A stretch of 64,000 bases of DNA, from the NCBI RefSeq assembly GCF_017562075.2, contig NC_054083.1, positions 38,423,255-38,487,254 of the forward strand, written 5' to 3'. A program made the translations under genes and the position numbers. Shown piece after piece: positions 11,055-25,689 of the stretch. Below the pieces are notes generated by a model that was not told where the DNA came from, did not search any database, and was given only the letters and a program-made list of their open reading frames with translations. Source of the stretch: Anopheles merus. Taxonomy: Eukaryota; Arthropoda; Insecta; Diptera; Culicidae. The stretch's first letter is position 1; each line of letters starts with the position of its first letter.

Positions 11055-13381
11055 GATACAACTACCTTGTTTTGCTTTTTTTCGAGCAGGTACTCGAATC
11101 TATTCCTAGCTTTGGCGCTAAAATAATCTAGGCTGAAAATCTCAGGCTAGTTTTGTGTGTAGTTTTGTATAAAGTGTTGACATGATTTCAGCCTTCAACT
11201 GTCAAACTTCATATTAAAAAGCTGACTAGAATCGTGAAGGACCCCAATATTAAATTAGATTTCATTTTGGAGATTATTGCACTGTCAAAAGCAAACTAAA
11301 ACCTCATTCTTATCATAATTTGTACAAGTTTTCTTCTAAAATTCATCTCATGATCGTCTGGCTGTTCTATCCATGTCTGTGCAACAAAATGTTCCACTGA
11401 TTCTCCACCTAAACCATGTAGCAACCCATGACGGTGTAAACCGGAACGCGGAACATTGTAAACGTATCCGTTGTAATGTCTGTGCAAAACGGTAATTGAA
11501 AACATTTTGCTCCGCCGTCTTTCTGGTGCCGGTACAAAAAAAAAAAAACAAACGGCTTGTTTCGAACGTATGAAGAAGTTGTTCGTGGCAGTCTCATCGA
11601 CACGCGCCCGATCCTAAGGGAGGGGCATCAAATGTGCAAGTTTGCCATCCCCGGCGGCACCACCGGTCGGTTTACAAGTGAAAGTGTTCATTTACACATT
11701 ATAGCACAGGAGCAGGATGAGGAGGAGCAGGAAAACAAACGGTTGTGCCACGTGATTCGTTAGGTATCGAAGGATTTTGTGTGGAGGGGGAGAGCAAAAC
11801 AGATTCCATTCCCCTTTCCGGGGTCGCTGTTTTAATTTAACGAAGCACAAACTATCGCTGTAGGTCCGCACACGTGGCACCAGTTTTGAGGGAACCGTTG
11901 GTTGGAGCTGGAGCCGCACATCCGTGAGCTTAATCCGTGCGGTGCTGCTGCTGGACGACAAAGTTTCTCGTTGGCAGAGATGGAAATACGAGCGACCGGA
12001 CGGTGACGCCTTTGTGTGTCGCCAGTCGTGTTGGGCCGCCGGGAGAAGTTGGATGCGAGAAGACATTTTCTGACGAACAAGAAAGTTGAGAGACAACATC
12101 CTGTCGCCTGTTGGTTGGTTTAAAAGCGACGTTAAAGTAATAGAATTACCTTAATTTCTAATTTTGTGATTTGGTTTCGTAAGGTTTGCCTTTATTTGTG
12201 TTTCGTTGCTTATTTAAGCCTCCGAGATGAACATGAGCCAGCAGTAAAGCATGGACATGATAGTTTTCATTTCAAATCATCTTTATTGATGCACTATGAT
12301 GCTCTATGCTGCTCGCGTCTATCGAAACTCTTATCGGATCATATTTACAGCGTAATGCGCTGCTGCCGTACATCCGAATTGTATTCTATTGTCCCGTTGC
12401 AAATCCCTGCCGGAAGCCAACCATAATGTCGACCGCCATTTTCGCCAGAGCAGGATTTTGTAAGAACAGATAGGATCAACTAAGCTTGCCTGCTTTCGCT
12501 AGCTTCAGCCGTGTGCAGCAGTGCACTCAGGCTCGGGTTTTAGTACAGTCTCGTCTTACCGTGGCCAAACCTTACAGAAAAGACAATCGACGGAGCATGG
12601 AGCACGGACGGCCGAAAACGATCCTCGTAACGAGTTGGAAGTTGAAAGAATATAGCAAGCGATAGCAGCGTGTGACTGGTGTTGCTTCCGGCACGGATGC
12701 GGTTCCCATTGTAACGCTGGACTAGCGCCGCCAAAAATATCATCTGGGAGGGAAGACTCGTTTCATGGTCGGGTTGTTTGACAAGCATCACTTTCGGGTG
12801 CCGTTTTCGGGACAATGTTTTGCAGCTGTGCAGCTGTAAATGCAAACAGCGATGCATAAGAATTGAAATGCGGACTTGCTTGCTTGGTGAGGTGAGGTGG
12901 TGTGCCAGAAGCTCATTGGATTGAAGATGTATGCATGAGCCAAGGAGCTGCTGGCTGAAACGATGCTGACGAGTGCAACGTGTGACGCGAGAGAGCTGTG
13001 AAGAGCAAAGTTGTTTTTGGCAAATCGCTCGTAACCTGCACTTTGCACCTGTGCCTTCTGATTTCGCTGACAGTAAGAGTGGACTTGGATTTGTAGTGAA
13101 TGCAAGCAGTTAACGGTGATGTGAGTTCTATTTTAGTTTTTTCTTTATCCACGTCGACAGTTGGCTGTAGAAGCAAATAATCAAAAACATTGCAATGATG
13201 TCAAGGAAGAACATTATGTTTGCGGGCGCTACTTTGTTTCATTAATGTGCCTGAATTTTATTGGTAAATTGTGTTCAAACAATAGTTTTATGCTACAAGT
13301 AGTGCTTTGTTATTATTAAACACTACTGTTATTTAACCCAGTAGGTTTAACAAAATGATTTTCTGAATGACTATCCTAGGC
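11055..13381. other. Spacer; no supported gene
   Basis: 11,500-12,130 and 12,540-13,180 are moderately GC-rich, with overlapping ORFs on both strands (up to 135 codons on the minus strand at 11,692-12,099) that I cannot assign. The intervening parts are AT-rich. No convincing splice or start signals were found. Confidence 0.4.
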
Positions 13382-13382
13382 T

Positions 13383-13390
13383 TATATAAG
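13383..13390 (+). promoter_or_regulatory. Candidate TATA box (TATATAAG)
   Basis: TATATAAG lies 28-29 bases upstream of TTCATAC at 13411, which partly matches the arthropod initiator, and 156 bases upstream of the ATG of the possible gene at 13539. Spacing between TATA box and presumed start fits RNA polymerase II promoters. The initiator match is imperfect. Confidence 0.3.
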
Positions 13391-13538
13391 GAACCAAATT
13401 AAGCAGAAGCTTCATACAATACGTGAATCAAATAGGGCCGAGAAATTAATTGGAAAGCAAAAGATTCTAGGATTCTTCATTCTAGGAAAATTCAAAGCGA
13501 TTTGAAAAGTTATAAAAAGCCTGTATGCAGCGGACAAG

Positions 13539-13965
13539 ATGCTTATTCGTGTCATTTTAAAACTATCTATACATTCTTTTTACCGCCATTACATATTGAC
13601 GCGCAAAGAGATGACGAATTTATTTGAGAGAAAGCTTGTACTAGAAAATCATGGATTTTTGGGTGCAGCAATGTGCTTCCACGAATATGGAATGATCAAG
13701 TCTTTCGTTTCGTTCGACCCAGTGAGCGTTAGAATCATTTCAGGGTAAAATGAAATTTTTCCATGTGTTTAATAATGATCATGGTCCGATGGAGCTCTTT
13801 TATTGTGTGCATATGATTTCATTTTAATTTTCCAGGAAACCACCATACATCATACGGGCATCGTTTACCGCCTTACCAACGCCGTTGGGACTTTTGTTTC
13901 CTGGAAATGCTACAATTAAGAGCAAAAATACTTCCCGTAGCAAAAGAGCTTCATATCTGTACTGA
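13539..13965 (+). CDS. Candidate two-exon small gene, 111-residue product of unknown function
   Basis: Proposed model: exon 1 is 13539-13744, the intron is 13745-13835 (91 bp; donor G|GTAAAATG, acceptor TTTTAATTTTCCAG|G) and exon 2 is 13836-13965. The intron is phase 2 and joins two open frames: 68 codons before it, then 42 more residues to TGA. The start context is GGACAAGATG, acceptable for insects. A TATATAAG lies 156 bases upstream of the ATG. The product begins MLIRVILKLS, has a hydrophilic middle with FERKLVLEN, and after the junction reads KPPYIIRASFTALPTPLGLL, ending in a basic tail (KSKNTSRSKRASYLY). There is a possible KR cleavage site but no clear signal peptide. I recognise no family. 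The frame could be open by chance; intron-like length and joined frames raise it above background. Confidence 0.28.
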
Positions 13966-17636
<3,671 letters not shown>

Positions 17637-20600
17637 ATTTTTGCGCAGGATGGAAGGACGAAGTTCGCCCGGTATCCGGATGGCTTTGGAATCGATAAGC
17701 AGCTTTCAATCAAGCCGATCAAGGCACGCTCGCCGACATTGCGAGACGATCCTGTACGGCATCCACCGTCCAATTCCATGGAATTTCCCCCCTTTTTTTT
17801 GCGCCCTCCTACTATTGCTGTCTACTACTGCTGCTAAACTCTATTTCTAAAACCCATCAACCCCATCCGAGCAAACTTTTCCGTGCTCAAACAGTTGCTT
17901 CAAAGCTAGCCGGCTGCAACACGGTGGCACCCAAAACCGCCAACCGTTTTGGAGAGGATGTGTGTTGTTTGTGCGATAGGGCTTTGGAGTTTGGGCAAAT
18001 CCATGGTTCACTCGTCCCCACACCCGCATCGGGTCGTTTCTTTCGAAGATTTTTTTCGGCGAAAGTGTTTGAAAGCATGCACGCATATATCGATGGACGG
18101 ATTTTCGTAACACGGTTAGCAAATCGTTCCCCTGGGTCGTACTACAGGTAGCGTTTGAATGTTTGATTGCATTTTCTTGGTTGCAGGGCGAGCACAGAGT
18201 GTCCAATCGTGCGGTATGGGCTACGGTACGGAACCACGGAAAGTTAACGTGAAGTACACGTGTGTGCAGCTGTGGTTACATGTTTATTGCAAGCGAGTCG
18301 TGAGTACTAATTTGCCGGTGGTCGTCAGAGCAAGTGCCGTGGTAACGTTGTTAGATGGATAAATCGAACAAAGCGATGTAGGTTCTGTTCCTTTTCTTTT
18401 TTTGTTTAAGGTTTTTACATTCATCGTAAAAAGGTATTGAGATAGTATATTTCTTTTTACATTTCAATCAGTTAATTTTTGTAATTTCTCATGACATATT
18501 TCCTTTCAACAAATAAAAAATCACACCAATGTTCATGTTATTTATTTGTCTAACCTTCAAACTTATTTACTATCAAATAATGTATCGGTCTATAACACTT
18601 TGATTTCTTAACCTTAAATAAATAAAAAAAATATTGATTATTTTTTACTATATTTATCACACTATCTTTCCTGCTCGTATTCTGTTACTTTACTGTACTG
18701 TTTTGCTTATATTAAACGGCAACATTACAATCAATTAAATGGCATATTAGGTACAAACCGAAAAACACAACCATCATGTTGTTTTACTTTCATCCTGCCA
18801 TTAATTCATGTCAATTACTAAACAAAGAGTGTTTTTCTGCCTGTGAAATACACGTCTACTCTGCGCAATCATTATAGGCCTATAAATGACAAAGTATGAT
18901 CGCATCACACACTAAATCACGTTAGCAAATATCATACATCTAATCGAGCAGAATTATCATGTCACGGTGCAGTTCATTAGGCAATGTAGGTTGCTACATC
19001 GCTGTATCAATCACACATATACCTATCAATGCAAATTGTAATGCAATTTGGCCCTATGATAAGCTTATTCGTTCTTTGTGCGTTATTGGGTGATTTTTTT
19101 TTTGCTGGATCAGTGGAGCTACAATTTAATGATTGAAAGATTAAACAAATATTGTAGCTACATTTGAAGTCTGCATGTGCAAATAGCAGCTAGTGTAGCA
19201 AGGTCGAATCACAATTCAAACGTACAGTACACAGTTTATCATTCCACAATAAGCAATAAATGCATGAACGGACCGTGGGAGGAGCTTTGCCTTTAAATAA
19301 GGCGAATCATTTCATCGCAACACATTGCCGGTCCAATCGCACCCACCGACAGAGCGTCCCCGACCGGAAGCGTTCGCCTATGCCCCTTTTGGTGTTATTT
19401 ATTAAACTTTTCAAACCATCCATCAAGCGAAAACCATTCATTAGGCCCAGGGCGCACGATAGCGGCCAAGCTGGTGAATCCCATTTTAACTGCAAGCTGA
19501 CGGCGCTTGGTCGGTCCAGATTGCCGACGTTCCTGATCGTTTCCCATAATGTCTTGGGCACGTGCTGCCCGTTTCGAGTTGATCCCTTTTTTGTGTGAGC
19601 GTGTGTGTGTGTGTGTGTTTGTACGATTGCCCTCAGCATGGTCCGGTGTGTCCTTTTTTGCGTTCGTCCTGTGTGTGTGTTTTTTTTTTTATTTCATCCT
19701 TCTCTGTCGCTGTTTCCCTTCAATGAGCTTGACTGTGGCGCCCGGTGTGGGGTCCCGAAACGGCAGTCCCGGGCGGTCATTAGACTGCGATAAAGCAGAG
19801 ACTTTCATCCCTTACTTGCAAGTGCTGTTCTGCTGGCTGCGCTGCATACAAATGACTAATTTTGATGAACCGCGACAATCGTAGTACGTGCGGTGAAGCA
19901 GGATTTGCTTCTTGCGGGTAACACAAAAAAAGGGATAAGCAATGTGAGGGAAAAGCGCACAAAAAAAGATAATGACAGCAGGACATCAAAACTCGGGATG
20001 GTTCGGGTTTGGGAAAAGGTCACTCACACACACACGCGCACGCAGCAGATGGTTGAAGGTACGGGGTGTGGGAAAACGTAAGTTTCCCAGCGTATACTAC
20101 AGAGGGAGAAAAGATATCTTCTCCCCTCCCATCCTTACCTTTGATAAAAAATGGGAAATATTTATCATTCTACGATAGCGCGCCGGACTTGCGCCACCGG
20201 TTCATGTACATGGCAGTCCATTAGTAGGCTACTTCAGGGCCCTGGCCAGGAAATCCCCGAACGACCCAACCGGACGGCGATAGATAGCCGGCGATGGTTT
20301 GCTGGACACGATCATGATCACTTCCCTCTTCCGCTTTCTCTATGATATTTTTTGTGTGTTCATTTTTGGGTTTTTTTCCTTCGGTGACAGATTATTGCAT
20401 CGTAATAACGGCTCGCTTGAATCGTTGGAAGATAAAAACGATTCCCATTTGTTGAACATTGCCAAATCATTGGTCTGTAACCAGTCAGTTGTGTGACATT
20501 TACACCTTATTTCTCAAACCAAGACGGTGGAAAATTCGTTTTCTGGCGAGTAATTGATTGGAACACTAAAGGAAACGGATGTTTTATTTTTCGAATTTTG

Positions 20601-22601
20601 AAAGAAAAATTCACGAAAATAAAGAGAAATAATTTAAAATTGTATTAAAACTGGTTGGTTTTGGACAGTATTCCTTTTATACTTTTTAAGAATTGGCTCG
20701 ATTTTTATTCCATTTACTTATTTATTTTAAGAAAAGATTATTTAAACTTTCTCTAGATAAATGAATACATAAATATCTTCGTTTTAACACGTGGTAATAC
20801 AAATAAACACGGCCGAACTGAGTGTGTAGTTAGATTATGAAACATACCGCTAAGTGATTGTTTAACCAACGATTTAATTGTTTTCCTTCATTAGCTTCGT
20901 GCCAGCCAATGGACGTGAACGGTTCCGTTTGCATATTGGAGAAAAAATAACACTCGAACTGTACGTGTACCGCCATTTCCCTGCGACAGTGGCTCATTTA
21001 GCGTATCACATTCTCCATAGAGCAGCGCAATGCTGGTCATATCAATTCTAATGGTAATAGATATTGCCTCTAATTAAGCGAAATAGTTCAATATTATGCT
21101 GCCGTGGCCGGGTTGTTCGGTTCCAGCTGTGCCCAGATGTTGCCCGACCGTTGCTGACCAGGCTGCTGGAGGAAAATGGGTTGGTTTTTTGTTGTTGTTG
21201 TTGAAGGAATTTTCTTCCCAATGCATGCATAGCGGAAACGTATCGCTCACCGGCACCGGCGCTCTAACGGTGCTGATTCCCCTGCGGTACGATTGGCGCC
21301 ATGTTGCGGTGCAATGATTACCTCAATATTTGCGCAATTGATATGATAGAGGGTAAATATTGATCATAACGTGACTGGCGGGGCCAAACAACAATGGTTT
21401 GAGCAAATAATGAATGCTGCTTTTTTGTTGTTTTGTTTTGCTCAGTGTTTGGATTGTTACTGTTTTGCTCTGTATGCAGCATTCGGCTCGGCAGTAACAG
21501 GTTTGAGTGCGAAATGTAAAGCTTAAATCTGAACCAGGCTCAAAACTTTCTCATTTGTTCATCAAAATTACTCATGTATTTTTTTAAAATTATACTGGAT
21601 TGTAGATAAACCATTAGTTTTATCCACAATCTATATCCATTTATGTCCATCAAAATGCTAACACGGGAAGAAAAAAACGGATTTTCATAGCTTCGTTACA
21701 CACATTGACTGTAAAGCATGGTGCCATGATGGCAATTTCATTCTAATGCACCCTATGCACTTTCACCTTTTCAACTGCACGTAGCCAACATTTATCGCAA
21801 GCCACCGGAACTGCTTTTATCTATGGTAAATGTGTCAATTTCATGATTATCGATTACCTTAGTTAAGCTCAGCACCCGTGAACTTGCTCTTCCAATTGTG
21901 CAAGGGAAATCTAACATCCACGGAAAGCTCCTAGTCTTTTGCTGCTTTACGTCTTGTACGAGTCGGAAAGTGCATTCAGTCGGCAGTCTGTAGCATCCGC
22001 GCTGCTAAAGTGTATCAGCTAAGCACAATGGTACCTCCGGTAAAATGGGGAATCTTTGCACTGGCAAATCGTACGTAAATACCGGACCCGGGCCCCTGTC
22101 TCTTCTCGGACCGTCTCGGTCTATCGCAAGATCCGAACGTCAGATGTGACATCCGTACCGTATCGTTTCCGGTTCGGTTCCGTTTTGTGGGCAATTGCAT
22201 TCGAATTGTCACGATTCGTCGTCCGGTACTCTAACGGCAGCATGTCTGTCCTACCGCAAGGCCGGTGGTGTGGTGGTGTCGAAGGTGGTAGCCGCATTCG
22301 CGTATGAGTCGATGCAGCTGATTACTAATGGCAATTCACACGCTGAATAGTGCTAGTCAGTGTTTCCGGATGCAGGCAAGCATGGTACGTTTGCTGACTT
22401 CAGCACCGATGTAGCAATGGTCGAGAAATGTTGGGTGCTTTCGATCAGTGGGGAGTGCTGGAAGCAGCGAAGAAGTATGCAATTTATCTAAGGAATATGA
22501 ATGAAAATGATTTGAAAAATATGATCTACATCAATACATAATCTACGAGTTGCGATCAATACATTTTGGTAAAGATTTTTTACTTCATTTAATAATATTT
22601 A
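17637..22601. other. Spacer; no supported gene
   Basis: 18,400-19,260 and 20,500-20,880 are AT-rich. (GT)n tracts lie near 19,601-19,619. At 21,970-22,070 an initiator-like TCAGTC is followed by an ATG at 22028 and a GTACGTAAAT donor-like word at 22,071, but I could not find a second exon that makes a sensible protein. The remaining ORFs overlap on both strands and are not assignable. Confidence 0.4.
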
Positions 22602-22793
22602 GGGTCATCCATAAATTACGTAACGCAAAAAATGAGCCTTTTTTATTCTTTCGCCTCCAAGATGAAATGCAGGAAGAAACCGCATTTTATTAACATCGTA
22701 TCGGTCTTTGATAAGAGATTGAAAAATAGTATTTTTGATTTGAATCTAAAATTATTTGTTTTTGGAACGAATTTCATAAGATTTAATAAGTCC
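22602..22793. mobile_element. Fragment of a dispersed repeat starting GGGTCATCCATAAATTACG
   Basis: The terminus GGGTCATCCATAAATTACG (22602 onward), continuing TAACGC, is a sequence I remember as an end of repeats widespread in mosquitoes and other insects. The rest is AT-rich and appears to stop where the GGAGTC-type repeat begins at 22794. I do not see a matching inverted end, so it is probably truncated. The identification relies on memory and needs a repeat-library search. Confidence 0.4.
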
Positions 22794-23017
22794 CAGAAGG
22801 TAGGTCCGACCAGCATGCTCCGGAGACGACCGTAGTCGAGGACTTCGATTCCAGCCAACTCCGATTCCAGGCAACTTCGACTAAGGATTACCCCAATTTC
22901 GGCCAACCCCAACTCAAGACGGCTCCTACTCCGGACGACTCAGAGCGTTACTAGTGGTGCTGAACCACAACCGTAGTCGGATCGGAGTCGCAGGTGCGCT
23001 TCAGAGAGCACATCAGC
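22794..23017 (+). repeat. Dispersed repeat made of degenerate GACTCCGG-type units, copy 1
   Basis: It begins CAGAAGGTAGGTCCGACC and ends with GGTGCGCTTCAGAGAGCACA. In between are degenerate 9-12-bp units such as ACTCCGGACGACTCAGAG and CCAACTCCGATTCCAGGC. The same opening phrase and the same closing phrase flank similar units at 45,558-45,957, in the same orientation. Two copies in 64 kb with shared ends make a dispersed element family likely. Confidence 0.7.
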
Positions 23018-25323
23018 ACATCGCATCAGTTCTGAACATGTTTGAACGTTACGTGTTCTATGGAAACATATTTTAGAGTTTCATTGCTCAGTAATTGCAA
23101 GATTCTGCGATAATCACAGCTGTTATTCTGATATCAACTATTAACTCTTCATGCCGGCCTACACAGGCTTTCGAGATTGATTGAATACCACGCAGCAGGA
23201 TAATAAGTCCTTGTAACAGGGCGATGCTCTATATCAGGCTTGAACTTCCGACGGACAAGACGTGCGAGTGATCGACTATATCACAGAACCAGCCCAAAAC
23301 TATTAATTATAACTCGAACTTTCACTGCTATTTGCCCTGTGTGTTAACTTATCGCAATCAGCAAGTATCAAATATCAGTTTGAATTTAGCTTATCCAATA
23401 TTTTCAAGCTTCAAAAAAAGCACATGTTCATGCAAACCGTACGATAAAAAAAAGGAAAACAATTTAACGCCTCCCGTGCCGGCGTGTGGTGTTCCGGTGC
23501 CGGGGCGTCGCCGAAGAACACCATTTAGCGTCAAAATGTGTTACCTTTTGCCTTTACTTGTGCGCATTTTGGGTGACGGCCGGGGGCGACCATGTAGGCA
23601 TTATTTATTGCTGATATGTGTTTGCTTTTAATCAAACTCGGCGAGTGGTTCTGTTTTCTTCCTCTCCCCTCCCGCTTCACGAGTTTATCTGCCATGTGTG
23701 TGTGTGCTTGTTTCCTTTTTGTTCTTGCTTAATGCTGTTGCTTCGGCAGTACTCGTACCGGATACTACGTAACGCTCAAACAGTAGTAATATTATCCGTA
23801 ACGCACCGCACGGCGCGGATCGTACAGGAGGACCTGGCTGCAAAATTGCACAGTAAATGTGGTGCAGCGTCCAGACGCGGTGGTTGGTTGGTGGATGTTT
23901 CGTTGTTGAGCTTAAACAAACACACAACATGCACAACATGCCCGGCTCTTCCACACAAACACACACACACACGTGTATGTGTGCACATCGTTCGTTTGTC
24001 TGTATGCTTGAGAAACATGGCGCACACGGTAGGATACATAATCGAAAAGTTTGCCAGGAAAATATTTATCATTGTGCGCGGCTGGTGAGATCGAACCCAT
24101 TGGCCATGTTGGCGCGCTCGTCTCGCTGGCAACGAACCACTCTAGCGGTGGAAAAAGAAATATGAAAATTGAAGCCACTGCCGGTCACTTTTCGCTGTGT
24201 GTATGTGTGTTTGTCTGCTGTTTTTTTCCTCTTTTTGTTGCTCCAATTTTGCGAATTGATACTTTGCAGCTTTTTTCACGCAAAACATTGAGGTTGAAAG
24301 ATGAGATAGCGTGCCGTTGTGCAGGAATGGGGAAACAGGAACGGCGAGACGCTCGTAATAAAACCCAAACATGGGTTCCGTTCGATGCACGATGACCCCA
24401 TACATGAGAGAAATACAATGGGAGTAATAAGCGGCAAAGGGGTTCGGGAAAAAGGGATCGAGCAGACCGCGGCGTAGCCTCTCGCCGAAACTATCGAATT
24501 TCAGCTGAGGTGGAAAGAGGTCAGCCAATACATGAAATGATGCGATGATATACCATTGTCCAGGGACACCGTGATCTGTGACCTTTGGTGTCCTTGATAG
24601 CAACACGCTGCTTTAACCTTTAACGGAGTAACATTAGAATGGTTTTATTTTGCCAATTGGAACAGCGCAGTATCATTATTGGCCAAATTTGAAATGAAGT
24701 CATGGGCCAATGAAGCAAAGTTTATGTTACTATGGATCATCTGGACCTGTTGAGGAATTCATTTGTTCCACAGGTTTTGTTACGGCTTATGTTTTCGTTA
24801 TTATAAAAGCGATCGCATCATTTCTCGCGAGATATTTAAGGGCAATTAACGATGTGGTTTTGAAGCAATCAACTGATTGTTTACGCACATTCAAAGATAC
24901 AATTGTTTTTTTGGTAAAGTTTTCGAACAACACAAATAGAAACAATCCGTCCAAGTTAAAGGTGCTCCAAACATAGTTAGCTGCATGATTTTAATGAAGT
25001 ATGTGGATAGAACAAAACTCTTGCCAGCAATCTTATCATTCTGCTGCTATGCTACTTCGATTAAACATTTTGCAAGAGGATTGAGAAAGTGAACGTTTAT
25101 ACTCTTCTCGTGTCTACCATACAAGATGCATAATTTGCTCACTCCCCCCGCTCTGCTTCATCCTTTCCTGCCGCACACTCGAACAGTATCGACTCAATTC
25201 GATTATCGCATTCGAACGGTCAAACCCATCCAATTAAACTGTAATCTAACAAGCTTTCGAACCCCGTCCCAGGCTGACCAACCGAGCACAAACGAATGGA
25301 TCGTCCCAAGCTTCAGCCCTAAA
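23018..25323. other. Spacer; no supported gene
   Basis: 23,480-24,600 is GC-richer with CA/GT tracts (near 23,961) and overlapping ORFs. A TATAAAAGCG word lies near 24,802 without a convincing gene behind it. Nothing assignable. Confidence 0.4.
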
Positions 25324-25689
25324 TTATGTATGTTGCCTTGATGCGGCAAATGTGACCACTTTGTGGTGGGTTTGGCCATTGCTACCAGCCAACGGTGCCA
25401 GAAGTTCGATCAAAATTCGTCCACCTAAAGTCAACGGCGATGTGATTTGAGGCTCAGTGAGAAGTTTCACCGAAACCCAACCGTTCACGCCCTTTGCGAA
25501 TGAGCTGCTCCGGTACGAACGATCGGGCCAAATTTCGTACCGTCGGTGGAGGGAAGTGGTCAGAAAGTTTTCTTTCGGCATTAACTTCCCAAAGGCAAAG
25601 CTACCGCTCTTGACCGTTTCGGTGGGGCTATCTTCTGCAATGGAACGACCGGAGAGCCTGAATGCCCCGGACCGCTTTAGCTTGCTGCT
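25324..25689 (-). CDS. Possible coding fragment, 121 open codons, unknown
   Basis: The minus frame is open from just after an in-frame TAG (25,692) to a TAA at 25,324. The composition is protein-like (for example AEDSPTETVKSGSFAFGKLM, then ANGWVSVKLL-type hydrophobic-polar alternation written as VNGWVSVKLLTEPQITS) and third positions are moderately GC-rich. The first ATG is internal. The plus strand is also partly open (25,457-25,693), which is common in GC-rich non-coding DNA. The frame continues sensibly in the next frame downstream (about 25,210-25,340), which could indicate a frameshifted relic. No family recognised, no good acceptor seen. Confidence 0.15.
   Translation of the reverse strand, partial: SSKLKRSGAFRLSGRSIAEDSPTETVKSGSFAFGKLMPKENFLTTSLHRRYEIWPDRSYRSSSFAKGVNGWVSVKLLTEPQITSPLTLGGRILIELLAPLAGSNGQTHHKVVTFAASRQHT

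Noticed and set aside
22028..22330. First exon of a secreted or cuticular protein after an initiator TCAGTC
   Set aside because: The first short frame lacks a hydrophobic core, and no downstream exon in phase was found.
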